The notes: generated by a model from the letters alone, not told the origin. A DNA stretch of 15,517 nt from RGIG6165 sp045538835 (GCA_045538835.1 JAZQEF010000008.1:1-15517), one strand, 5' to 3'; counted from the first letter of the stretch, positions 8,775 through 15,517 are shown. Made by a program: numbers and translations.

Positions 8775-9081
8775 TATGTATACACTTATTCAGATTCTTG
8801 TAATTGCGCTCATCACTGTTTTAATAAGGGCGCTTCCCTTTCTGGTATTCCCTGCAGACAAGAAACTGCCCGACACCGTGGCATACCTCGGAAGGGTGCT
8901 TCCCTATGCAACAATGGGTATGCTTGTTGTCTACTGTCTGAAAAACGTTTCATTTGTCACATCCCCTTACGGAATACCCGAATTTATCGCCGTGGCTGTC
9001 ACACTTGTCAGTTACATATTTAAAAAGTCGTCACTTCTCAGCATCGTGCTGGGTACTGCACTTTATATGCTTCTTATTTAA
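8758..9081 (+). CDS. azlD: AzlD family branched-chain amino acid export permease, small subunit
   Basis: 107-aa protein with three to four hydrophobic helices, the partner of AzlC. The family pattern IRALPFLVFPADKKLP is clear, as are LGRVLPYATMGMLVVYCL and a hydrophobic C-terminus. I chose ATG 8758 (AAAGG five bases before) over the nearby in-frame ATG 8764 and an upstream TTG 8743; 8764 is a fair alternative. The gene overlaps azlC by 17 bases, as is usual for this pair. Last gene of the operon; a bidirectional terminator follows. Confidence 0.92.
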   Translation: MRMSGDMYTLIQILVIALITVLIRALPFLVFPADKKLPDTVAYLGRVLPYATMGMLVVYCLKNVSFVTSPYGIPEFIAVAVTLVSYIFKKSSLLSIVLGTALYMLLI

Positions 9082-9086
9082 AATTA

Positions 9087-9118
9087 AAAGAGTGGGCAAC
9101 CCACTCTTTATTTCTTTT
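9087..9118. terminator. Bidirectional terminator between azlD and the small membrane-protein gene
   Basis: AAAGAGTGGG (9087-9096) pairs with CCCACTCTTT (9100-9109) around CAA, with T-rich flanks on both strands (TTATTTCTTTT on plus, TTTTAATTTT on minus). It serves azlD from the left and the aroK operon from the right; the stop codon of the small gene touches the stem. Confidence 0.88.
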
Positions 9119-9254
9119 CTGCAAATCCTGCAATAGCAAAAATAAGACCAATTAGTCCTATTCCCGAAGTTATGTATGCAAAATATCCGCTGTAACTTAT
9201 TTCTACCAATATCATAAATAATATAATTGCTATACCAAGACCTATCTTCTTCAT
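9108..9254 (-). CDS. 48-aa two-helix membrane protein, coupled to aroK
   Basis: Unrecognised small protein. The frame begins MKKIGLGIAIILFMILVE and ends GFAEKK. Two hydrophobic stretches (about residues 4-18 and 27-44) are separated by a short polar turn containing EISYSGY. The charged ends are Lys-rich, suggesting both termini are cytoplasmic. The ATG (9252-9254) overlaps the TGA of aroK (9251-9253) as ATGA, and AAGGAG lies eight bases upstream inside the aroK end. The codons are sense throughout and a terminator follows at once. These features support a real gene; its function is unknown. Confidence 0.75.
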   Translation of the reverse strand: MKKIGLGIAIILFMILVEISYSGYFAYITSGIGLIGLIFAIAGFAEKK

Positions 9255-9748
9255 ATATTTAACTCCTTTACTATTTTTTCAAGCGTCTGTTCGATACTGC
9301 CAGCCGACACATCCACCGTCACATCAGCATATTTTTCATAGAGATAGGCTCTCTCGTCGTATATGCTCCTAAGATTCTGCCCTTTTTCAAATACGACACC
9401 TCTTTTTGAGAGGTCGCCGAGTCTTTTTGCGAGTGTCTCATAGTCTGCTTTAAGGTAAATACAAAGCGCATTTTCTTTTAGTGCCGTCATTCCTTTTTCG
9501 CTGTACACAGCAGATCCGCCTGTCGCTATAACACAGTTTCGTCCGTCAAATGCTGCGCAGAGTTCACCTTCAAGTTCTTTGAAACCGTCAGTTCCGACTG
9601 CGGAAATTATATCCGAAAGTTTTTTACCCTCCTGCTTCTGGAGAAGCAAGTCGGTGTCCACAAATTCCTTGCAGAGCATTTTTGCAAGCACGACACCCAC
9701 AGTGCTTTTCCCTGCACCGGGCATTCCTATAAGTACGATATTTTTCAT
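9251..9748 (-). CDS. aroK: Shikimate kinase
   Basis: 165-aa P-loop kinase that phosphorylates shikimate at O3 in chorismate synthesis. Walker A is GMPGAGKST (8-16), the substrate-site DTD is at 31-33, TGGS (76-79) corresponds to the GGG turn, and DERAYLYEKYADVTVD (131-146) carries the adenine/substrate-side Arg133. Two positions differ from E. coli AroK. The Arg of the FR motif is Lys57, and the lid RPLL is replaced by RGVVF. My recollection is that many Clostridia shikimate kinases share this lid type. Length is normal. Start ATG 9748 has a modest purine-rich site upstream. It heads a two-gene unit with the 48-aa membrane protein. Confidence 0.85.
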   Translation of the reverse strand: MKNIVLIGMPGAGKSTVGVVLAKMLCKEFVDTDLLLQKQEGKKLSDIISAVGTDGFKELEGELCAAFDGRNCVIATGGSAVYSEKGMTALKENALCIYLKADYETLAKRLGDLSKRGVVFEKGQNLRSIYDERAYLYEKYADVTVDVSAGSIEQTLEKIVKELNI

Positions 9749-9764
9749 ATTTCATCCCGCTTTC

Positions 9765-9794
9765 TTCACTTATATAATACCATTTCCATATAAT
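9765..9794 (+). promoter_or_regulatory. Possible promoter of the 49-aa plus-strand gene
   Basis: TATAAT (9789-9794) with a weak TTCACT (9765-9770) 18 bp upstream; GGAGG and the ATG follow within 35 bases. On the opposite strand the same AT-rich stretch offers TTCAAA-17-TATTAT for aroK, so divergent promoters probably overlap here. Confidence 0.45.
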
Positions 9795-9822
9795 ATTTTG
9801 AAGTATTTTTTCGGAGGCTGAT

Positions 9823-9972
9823 ATGAAAAACGATGCTGCGCCGATAGGCGCCGCTGTTCTTGCCTCTGCCATAGCTCAGGGGCTGGATACCAATACGCTG
9901 ACTACCCTTGCCGCATTTCTGGTCTCCCTTGCCGACAATCTGGCTCTGATAGCCGCAACAAGACAAAAATAA
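9823..9972 (+). CDS. 49-aa helical protein of unknown function
   Basis: Short plus-strand gene between two minus-strand genes. GGAGG lies five bases before ATG, and a -10-like TATAAT stands 29 bp upstream. The protein starts MKNDAAPIGAAVLASAIAQG and ends IAATRQK. It is Ala/Leu-rich with repeated patterns such as LTTLAAFLVSLADNLALIAA. It looks like one or two amphipathic helices rather than a classic membrane segment, because Asp and Asn interrupt the hydrophobic run. I recall small Clostridia proteins with a similar L..LA.FL..L.D.LA.IA pattern but cannot name a family firmly. Its stop lies inside a terminator hairpin. Confidence 0.7.
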   Translation: MKNDAAPIGAAVLASAIAQGLDTNTLTTLAAFLVSLADNLALIAATRQK

Positions 9973-9995
9973 AGCACTCAGACGAGTGCTTTATT
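9968..9995. terminator. Bidirectional terminator between the 49-aa gene and the phosphatase gene
   Basis: AATAAAGCACTC (9968-9979) pairs perfectly with GAGTGCTTTATT (9984-9995) around AGAC. The stop codons of both converging genes lie within the stem, so each gene's last codons double as the terminator. Confidence 0.88.
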
Positions 9996-10442
9996 CATTA
10001 TAGATTTATACAGCGCCCTGCAACCTTTGTTTACATCTCTCCATGTGGCATCAAAATCACGGGTGTACCACGGGTCGGCGACATCGGCATCACTGCCTGC
10101 AAATCCCATCAGCAGATGCATTTTGCCCCTGTTATCGCCGCCGCAGATGCGCTTCATATTCTTAAGATTGCTTACATCCATACATATGAGCATATCGTAT
10201 TTATCATAGTCCTGCGCCTGCATTTTATACGCCCTTTTCTCAGAGCAGTCTATTCCATGTTCAGATAGTAATTTTTTCACAGGCGGATATACAGGATTGC
10301 CTAATTCCTCGGCACTGACTGCGGCTGATGCTATTTCAAAAAGGCTTTCGGCGCCCTCTTTCCGCACAATGTCTTTCATAACAAATTCCGCCATCGGACT
10401 CCTGCAGATATTGCCGTGGCAGACAAATAAAATTTTCACCAT
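9978..10442 (-). CDS. Low-molecular-weight protein-tyrosine phosphatase
   Basis: 154-aa cytoplasmic LMW-PTP that dephosphorylates phosphotyrosine, often on bacterial tyrosine kinases or arginine-phosphate targets. The P-loop VCHGNICRSPMAE (7-19) has nucleophile Cys8 and Arg14 in the C(X)5R(S) signature. The general-acid loop is VADPWYTRDF (121-130) with Asp123. EIASAAVS (36-43) matches the conserved strand after the P-loop. No polysaccharide kinase gene is adjacent, so the target is unknown. The ATG (10440-10442) has GGGAGG ten bases upstream. The region just upstream is where the mobile element ends, so its native promoter may have been separated from it. Confidence 0.93.
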   Translation of the reverse strand: MVKILFVCHGNICRSPMAEFVMKDIVRKEGAESLFEIASAAVSAEELGNPVYPPVKKLLSEHGIDCSEKRAYKMQAQDYDKYDMLICMDVSNLKNMKRICGGDNRGKMHLLMGFAGSDADVADPWYTRDFDATWRDVNKGCRALYKSIMNKALV

Positions 10443-10458
10443 ATATCTAAAACCTCCC

Positions 10459-10617
10459 TTAAAGCCTTGATTTATGGGCTTTTTCGATGTTTTTAATTTT
10501 CAAGTGGCACACAACTTATAAATATTTTTATATGTTTTGACACGGATTGCCACTTATCTTTATAGTCAATCTCTGTAATTTCTTCTGTAAATTGACCTCA
10601 TTTTTGCGAATTTACAG
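10459..10617. other. Probable attachment-site region at the integrase end of the element
   Basis: Intergenic, AT-rich, between an intact host gene and the integrase stop. It contains an 8-bp inverted repeat, aagtggca (10502-10509) and tgccactt (10548-10555), flanking a 38-bp AT-rich core. It also has a 9-bp inverted repeat, ctgtaaatt (10585-10593) and aatttacag (10609-10617), that straddles the int stop. A related copy, ctgtaattt (10573-10581), lies just before it. Core- and arm-type binding sites of a tyrosine integrase would be arranged like this. The crossover core cannot be fixed without the other end of the element. Confidence 0.5.
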
Positions 10618-11817
10618 GACGGCTTTTTCTACCGCTTTTACATCATTCTTTACACACTCCAAATCAACTGTTGTGTATGTATTAAGCGTAACGCCTATAT
10701 CAGAATGCCCCATTAAATACTGTAAATGTTTTGGATTCATGCCTGCAGAGGCATTGTGTGAGCAATATGTGTGTCTGCATATGTGCGGTGTAACCTTTGG
10801 CATTTGAACTCTGTAAATCTTATTGTATTTCTCTACAATGTGTTTAAAATACTTCTCCCAATGCATAGCAACCATCGGCATATTGTTCTTATCAAAATAC
10901 AGAAAACCAATCTTGCCGTCTACCATCGGCTCTGTCCTTAATTTTTTGCGGTTTTCGATAATTCGTTTAAAGCACTCGCACACCTCATCTTGCAATGGTA
11001 ACACTCGTTTACCTGCATCAGTTTTGGGTGTTTCAATTACATACTTCATTTGACTTGTCCTTACTAATTGGTGGTCTATACTCAAAGTTTTTGCTTTTAA
11101 GTCGATGTCATTTAATGTAATCCCACAAAATTCCGATATACGAACACCGGTAAAGAACAGTATATAGATACCATCATAATATTTACTAAAGTGTTTATCA
11201 TTCTTTACAAACTCCAAAAACTTTCTTTTTTGCTCATGCGTTATAGCTTCTCTTGTAACACTGTCATTGACAATAACAGATACTAACTGAAACTCAAAAG
11301 GATTTTTCCTTATCAAATCATCATCAACTGCTACTTGAAAAGCAGGTCTTAATACACCTCGTATAGTATGTATAGAACTGTAACTTCTCCCGTCTTCATT
11401 CTGCAATTTAATTAACCACTCTTTAGCATCTGATAACTTTACCTTGTCAATTCTCTTGCTGCCGAAATCATCTTTTTCAAGAATGTTAATTACAGTTTTA
11501 TATCCTGTCCTTGTAGATTCTTTTACGCCTGTCTTTTGAAGTGTATATTTTTTTACCAACTCAGTTACGGTAAGTTGACCGCCGTATGGAACAATGCCGT
11601 CATCTATATTTCTTTGTATTTCTCGCTCCTTTTCTCTAAGCGACAAACATTTGCGTTTTCCTTTAGGTAAAGGATCTGTTGCTTCTAACTTCCAACTATA
11701 AACACATTTCGGCTTTCCGTCTAATCCTACATAGTCATATTGATATAAGCCGTCTTTGCGTTGACATTCGCCATTGCGAAGTATGCGTCCTTTACCGTCA
11801 CGCCTTTTTTCGCTCAT
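10612..11817 (-). CDS. int: Tn916-type tyrosine recombinase (integrase)
   Basis: 401-aa integrase closely resembling Tn916 Int in length and layout. The N-terminal arm-binding domain begins MSEKRRDGKGRILRNGE and continues with QRKDGLYQYDY and VYSWKLEATD. The SAM-like core-binding domain is at about 82-175. The catalytic domain has Arg226 (TGVRISE), Lys265 (ETPKT), His345 and Arg348 (TPHICRH), His371 (MGHSD) and the nucleophile Tyr381 (NTYTTVD), all intact. It excises and integrates the element with the adjacent Xis. ATG 11817 follows AAAGGAG by nine bases. Finding it beside a tape-measure gene suggests a prophage using a Tn916-class recombinase, as is known for some Firmicutes phages. It looks functional. 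Confidence 0.95.
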   Translation of the reverse strand: MSEKRRDGKGRILRNGECQRKDGLYQYDYVGLDGKPKCVYSWKLEATDPLPKGKRKCLSLREKEREIQRNIDDGIVPYGGQLTVTELVKKYTLQKTGVKESTRTGYKTVINILEKDDFGSKRIDKVKLSDAKEWLIKLQNEDGRSYSSIHTIRGVLRPAFQVAVDDDLIRKNPFEFQLVSVIVNDSVTREAITHEQKRKFLEFVKNDKHFSKYYDGIYILFFTGVRISEFCGITLNDIDLKAKTLSIDHQLVRTSQMKYVIETPKTDAGKRVLPLQDEVCECFKRIIENRKKLRTEPMVDGKIGFLYFDKNNMPMVAMHWEKYFKHIVEKYNKIYRVQMPKVTPHICRHTYCSHNASAGMNPKHLQYLMGHSDIGVTLNTYTTVDLECVKNDVKAVEKAVL

Positions 11818-11879
11818 TATTCGTTGCTCCTTTCATATAAGAAGCCACAGTGCGATATTTGTTATATCACAACTGCAGC

Positions 11880-11929
11880 TAAATTTCTACTATTTATAAA
11901 AATTAATCCCAATCTTGCTTAAATTTCTA
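11880..11929. repeat. Direct repeat TAAATTTCTA x2 between xis and int
   Basis: The 10-base plus-strand string taaatttcta occurs at 11880-11889 and 11920-11929, 40 bp apart. The second copy abuts the xis stop codon. The 112-bp xis-int gap also holds an imperfect GATAT/ATATC hairpin. The copies might be binding sites for a regulator or Xis, or AT-rich coincidence. Confidence 0.35.
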
Positions 11930-12175
11930 TTAAATTGCCGTAGATTGGTCTAAAAAACTTTCAAATTTTTTGCGGTTTATCATAGTCCTATTGCCATTCT
12001 GTACAACAAATTTATAGTCAGACTCCATATAGTCATTTGCTATTCGGTGCATTTTGTTTTCTCCGATATTGAAGTAGTCCGACGCTTCCTTTACAGTCAG
12101 TAAAAAGCGTTCCCAAACAGGAACTTGTGCTGTAGTAGCGATATTATTCAAACAATCATTTCTCCTTTTCGTCAT
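11930..12175 (-). CDS. xis: Tn916-type excisionase
   Basis: 81-aa (or 73-aa) winged-helix excisionase that bends attachment-site DNA and steers Int towards excision. PVWERFLLTVKEASDYFNIG and GENKMHRIA match the Tn916 Xis core (an IPIWERYTLT...EEAS.YF.IGENK pattern). The C-terminal NGNRTMINRKKFESFLD corresponds to its wing and final helix. ATG 12175 lacks a ribosome site. TTG at 12151, eight codons in, has AAAGGAGA upstream at good spacing and would start MNNIATTAQVPVWERF; it may be the true start. Int follows 112 bp downstream in the same direction. Confidence 0.88.
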   Translation of the reverse strand: MTKRRNDCLNNIATTAQVPVWERFLLTVKEASDYFNIGENKMHRIANDYMESDYKFVVQNGNRTMINRKKFESFLDQSTAI

Positions 12176-12184
12176 ATATTAAAA

Positions 12185-12212
12185 GAGGCACTACCCATTA
12201 AGCTAGTGCCTC
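12185..12212 (-). terminator. Terminator upstream of xis
   Basis: GAGGCACTA (12185-12193) pairs perfectly with TAGTGCCTC (12204-12212). On the minus strand it is followed by TTTTAATAT. It would end transcripts from the tape-measure side before xis-int, leaving those two under separate control. Confidence 0.8.
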
Positions 12213-12223
12213 ATAAACATTAT

Positions 12224-12280
12224 TTATTCTGCGGATGTTTCTTCAACACCTGCAAGCAGTAATGTGGCAATTTTTAAACA
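12224..12280 (-). pseudogene. Possible 3' remnant of a small gene after the tape-measure gene
   Basis: A stop-bounded reverse-strand frame with no start codon or ribosome site reads LKIATLLLAGVEETSAE then TAA, just before the terminator. Its composition looks protein-like, and it stands where a downstream tail gene would be. It could be the tail of a deleted gene, or chance. Nothing else is seen in 12213-12304. Confidence 0.25.
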
Positions 12281-12304
12281 CTATGCGTCAAAATGTTATC
12301 ATTT

Positions 12305-15300
12305 TTACTTGAATGAATTATGCTTTAACATAGTTGTTAACTTCTGCATAAACTCATTCGGGTCGTTTACACCCTCAATGTTAATATCACCATTGAAGTG
12401 ATATATTTTCTGTTCACTAGTGTTATTTTGACCTGCCAATGCTCCAAGATAGGACATCGGATTTTTTGACAAGTTATATAAAAATCTCGTCTGGTCTCCA
12501 TTAAACACGGTTTCTCCACCATTCATATAAACGAGGTCGCCAAGTTTTGTTCTAAGCATTTCCAAATCTTTGCCGTCGTTTATAAGAGACAGTCCTTTTG
12601 GAGCACTTAAAACACCCTCAGCGTGCTTCTTATCATTAGGGACAATAACAGAGGTGTAATCTCCCTGTGTTCCGCCTGTTATCTCCCAACTTGTATCACT
12701 ACCGTTAGGTGTAATTACAGTACCTACGGGTAAATCGGCTTCTGTCTTTCCTGTAGACGGGTTAATATATACACCCGCGTTACCGATACCCGGAATCCAC
12801 GCTGTAGCATTTGGTGTGGGAGCGCTATTTCCAGACCAACCGCCTCCGCCACCTCCGCCAGAGACTGTATCGCCTCCCTCATCTCTAATATTAGTCTGGC
12901 TAGCTTTTCTAATAAGGTCAATAAACTTATCGAGTTCTGTTTGAAGTCCCGGAATAGTCATACTTGCTATGTCAGAAATTATATCCTCTAAGTCTCTTAT
13001 GGGCTCTAAGTATTCTTCCATAGCGTTCTTGATTTTCTCGGTCTGGTCTTCAATCATTTCGATTTGGTTTTCTATGGCAGATTGCTCTGTCTTAAGATTG
13101 TCAAGTTCTCTTTCCTGAGCATCGAGTTGAGCTTCTTCTTCCTGCTGTTTCAAGATTTCATCATACTCACCCTGAGCTTCAGCAAGTTCCTTTTGAGCCC
13201 TTACAACCTCATCAATATCCGCTACATACTGCCAAGAGCCGTCGATATACATACGGACGTTCTTCTCGTTCATAGCGTTGTTAAGCTGTTGCCTCTTCTT
13301 TTCAAGGTTAAGCTCAGCCTCAGCAAGTTCATACTCTTTCCTCTTGGCATCGAGACGGCGTTCATACTCGTTGGTGATTGCCTCCTCTAAATACCAATTT
13401 TCCTCGGTAAGAGCGTTAATTTCGCTGTAATACCAGTCGTTTATATCACCGATATCCGTCGCTATACTCTCAAGTTTACCACTAAGATGATTATAATCAT
13501 CCTCATTAAACAAGAGTTTACGAGTGTCTTCATCGAGATACTCCGTCATAGTCTTTGACGCCTTGAGTTCGCTTTCAATATCTCTCTGAAGTTCTCTTAT
13601 CTCACGCTGATAGTCAATTTCTTTTCTATCGGCTTCTAAGAGGGCTTCTTTTTTGTTTATGAGAATATCATACGAGTCTGCCTGTTCCTGTAAACCTCTT
13701 GTGAGTTTTTCAGTCGCACGGTCAAGTTCATCACCGTAGCCATTAAGTATATCATTCTTATTTTCTTGAATGGCTGTGTTAACATCCCACCACGCAGACT
13801 GTTGTTCATAGATACCGTCTGCACAATCGTTGATAACACCAGCGAGTTCTTCTACCTGCTTGATTTGGTTTTCTATTGCGGTAGTGTCTCCACCTGCGTT
13901 TTCAATACGGACTTTCTCAGCCTCAAGTTCTCTTATCCTTTGGGCTATCCATTCTTCCGAGAGATATTCGCCGTCTTGTATAATGCGGTTGTATTCGTCA
14001 GAGCCTTCACCGAAGAGTTCTGCCGCCGCTTCTTCTTTGATACGTCTTAAGCCCTCAGCAACTTCGTGGTATATTGCCTGTAATTCCTCGTTTTGTGATA
14101 CAAGTTGTGCTTTGAGAGCATTTGCTAAAGCAGTATCACCACGAGCCTCTGCGTTTGCTATCTGTTGCTCTGTGAGAGAAATTTGGTCTTCGAGACGTTT
14201 TGCTTTGTTTTGAAGGTCAGTTATTTGCTCGTCAAGGAAGGTGGTGTAATCGAGAGATTTTTGTGTTTTATCTTTAGAAGATGAACCGGAGTAATTTGGG
14301 GATAAATATTTGCTTGGATCTATTGGTGTGAATCCATAATCAAAAGTACCCGATTTAAACTGACGTTCTATAGCATCTAAATCTTCTATCTCTCTAAATG
14401 TGAGTGGCGTACTAGAGTTTTTCTTATTTATTAAAAATAGATACCTATTAAGTTTGGTTAATGCTCCAAGTGAGGCACCCGCAGCGTTAGCAAGATTAAT
14501 TATATGTTCAACATCTTTCGACGTATCTATAGTTACACCATTAACAGCTATTTTAACAAGCTCTAATTGTGCCAGCGCCTGTTCTGCTTGTTCGGCACTT
14601 AAGGACTCTTTGATTAAAGCCACCGCACTATCATATGATGCTTGTGTTCCATCGTAAGCCGCAATCGCCGCATTCGCTCTTGCTATTCTAACATATTCGT
14701 GTGCAACGGCATTTGCGTTAGCAACACCATTTTCTCTCAATGTTGCAGCGATTTTATTTTCTATTGCCGTTATTTCTTCGTCAGTAGCATTGATTAAATC
14801 GATTGTAGCGAATTCATTTTCAAGTATCTTATATGTTAATTCTGATAATACTTGTTTGAAGTCGGCTGAACCCTTCTTTGCATTTAGAAGCCTATTTTCA
14901 TATTCTGCCCATTCGTCACCAGATAAGCCTGTTGCTGTTTGAAGTTCACTAAGAGTTTTAGTGGTGATATAACCATCATCGGACAACTCTTTAAATGCAG
15001 AACCAAGTTTGGATATCTTGTCAGATGCCTTTTCCATCTCGGATAATTGAATTGAAAGTCCCTCTTGACCCAACAGTTCGTTGGTCTTAGAGACCTTTTC
15101 TGCGTACTCGGAGAAATATGAATTAAGTAAGCCTAATGCGTTGTCTGCATCTTTACCTGTAAAGTTACTCTTTATCCAATCTACGACAATTTTATATTCG
15201 TCTAAATCGTCAACATATCCACCAACACTTGTATTGATGTAGTCTGCAAGTTTTTGACCTGCTTTAGTGCTTTCAAGTTCTTCTACTGCGGTCTTATATT

Positions 15301-15517
15301 CACCAACCTTAGTATCAAACTTTGCAATGAAGGAGTTTAATCCTTTATAAAGTTCTGATTCACCCATGCCCTCATCATAAAGTTCCTGAAGCATCTTTTT
15401 AGCTTCTTCATACTTCATCATGAAGTCATCAAAATTATCAAATCTTACCACATAATCAGTACCACCCATACCCATTCCGGCAGAGTAATACTTTTCGTCA
15501 AATATCTTTTCGTACTT
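12305..15517 (-). CDS. Phage tail tape-measure protein (5' end outside window)
   Basis: Large phage structural protein that sets tail length and forms the tail-tube core. The frame is open to the right edge, at least 1,070 residues; ATG 15475 is an internal Met, since codons upstream of it (KYEKIFDEKYYSAG) continue the frame. The visible part is hydrophilic and mostly helical. One long coiled-coil stretch is rich in Glu/Gln/Lys (LDYTTFLDEQITDLQNKAKR onward). A second runs through AQKELAEAQGEYDE and QERELDNLKTEQSAIENQIE. A Gly-rich hinge follows (seven Gly near 12840-12865), and a compact C-terminal domain ends INIEGVNDPNEFMQKLTTML, a tail pattern common in tape-measure proteins. The gene has no distal tail genes after it. 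Confidence 0.85.
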   Translation of the reverse strand, partial: KYEKIFDEKYYSAGMGMGGTDYVVRFDNFDDFMMKYEEAKKMLQELYDEGMGESELYKGLNSFIAKFDTKVGEYKTAVEELESTKAGQKLADYINTSVGGYVDDLDEYKIVVDWIKSNFTGKDADNALGLLNSYFSEYAEKVSKTNELLGQEGLSIQLSEMEKASDKISKLGSAFKELSDDGYITTKTLSELQTATGLSGDEWAEYENRLLNAKKGSADFKQVLSELTYKILENEFATIDLINATDEEITAIENKIAATLRENGVANANAVAHEYVRIARANAAIAAYDGTQASYDSAVALIKESLSAEQAEQALAQLELVKIAVNGVTIDTSKDVEHIINLANAAGASLGALTKLNRYLFLINKKNSSTPLTFREIEDLDAIERQFKSGTFDYGFTPIDPSKYLSPNYSGSSSKDKTQKSLDYTTFLDEQITDLQNKAKRLEDQISLTEQQIANAEARGDTALANALKAQLVSQNEELQAIYHEVAEGLRRIKEEAAAELFGEGSDEYNRIIQDGEYLSEEWIAQRIRELEAEKVRIENAGGDTTAIENQIKQVEELAGVINDCADGIYEQQSAWWDVNTAIQENKNDILNGYGDELDRATEKLTRGLQEQADSYDILINKKEALLEADRKEIDYQREIRELQRDIESELKASKTMTEYLDEDTRKLLFNEDDYNHLSGKLESIATDIGDINDWYYSEINALTEENWYLEEAITNEYERRLDAKRKEYELAEAELNLEKKRQQLNNAMNEKNVRMYIDGSWQYVADIDEVVRAQKELAEAQGEYDEILKQQEEEAQLDAQERELDNLKTEQSAIENQIEMIEDQTEKIKNAMEEYLEPIRDLEDIISDIASMTIPGLQTELDKFIDLIRKASQTNIRDEGGDTVSGGGGGGGWSGNSAPTPNATAWIPGIGNAGVYINPSTGKTEADLPVGTVITPNGSDTSWEITGGTQGDYTSVIVPNDKKHAEGVLSAPKGLSLINDGKDLEMLRTKLGDLVYMNGGETVFNGDQTRFLYNLSKNPMSYLGALAGQNNTSEQKIYHFNGDINIEGVNDPNEFMQKLTTMLKHNSFK

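Noticed and set aside
10461..10484. Plus-strand terminator-like hairpin AAAGCC/GGCTTT with TT flank
   Set aside because: Only six base pairs, and no plus-strand gene ends here; it may be part of the attachment region instead.
10493..10503. Eleven-base match (taattttcaag) between the element end and the rrn leader at 2076-2086
   Set aside because: Considered as a sign that the element targets rRNA spacers, but the match is short and AT-rich and the neighbouring host gene is not part of an rrn operon.
13064..14657. Plus-strand frames opposite the tape-measure gene
   Set aside because: Antisense shadows of a long coiled-coil gene; Ser/Leu/Phe-rich composition results from Glu/Lys codons on the other strand.

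Overview
This window looks like a chromosomal segment of an anaerobic Clostridia (Firmicutes) bacterium, probably of the Oscillospirales/Ruminococcus-[Eubacterium] siraeum neighbourhood. The evidence is the reverse-strand 16S rRNA gene, the 16S-tRNA-Ala-tRNA-Ile order, strong AAGGAGG-type ribosome binding sites and the gene families present. The taxon is inferred from general sequence character, not from a database search.

Layout. (1) Positions 1-2300, minus strand: the start of an rRNA operon, with tandem consensus promoters, leader, complete 16S, tRNA-Ala(UGC) and tRNA-Ile(GAU); the 23S gene lies beyond the left edge. The 16S carries paired base changes at functional centres (530-loop pseudoknot, decoding-site helix 44) and two changes in helix 34. 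(2) 2297-3590, minus strand: an LCP-family cell-wall ligase just upstream of the rrn promoters, and a small PC4/YdbC-type ssDNA-binding protein. (3) 3713-6910, plus strand: a consensus promoter, a T-box leader read as tryptophan-specific (UGG specifier, UGGC acceptor-pairing bulge), a possible 15-codon leader peptide ending in Trp-stop, then a TrpXYZ-type ABC uptake system and a terminator. (4) 6971-9118, plus strand: an AI-2E-family transporter followed by azlC and azlD (branched-chain amino acid export type), ending at a bidirectional terminator. (5) 9108-10442: shikimate kinase plus an overlapping 48-residue membrane protein (minus), a divergent 49-residue protein (plus), and a low-molecular-weight tyrosine phosphatase (minus). 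(6) 10443-15517, minus strand: one end of an integrated element, with an attachment-type intergenic region carrying inverted repeats, a Tn916-type integrase, its excisionase, a terminator and a large phage tail tape-measure protein that runs off the right edge.

How it works together. Region 3 is a complete feedback circuit: uncharged tRNA-Trp should stop termination in the leader and switch on tryptophan uptake. Regions 3-5 are otherwise ordinary housekeeping operons separated by clear hairpin terminators. Region 6 is accessory. The tape-measure gene sits directly beside xis-int, with none of the distal tail, holin or lysin genes that normally follow it, so the prophage is either truncated at this end or unusually organised.
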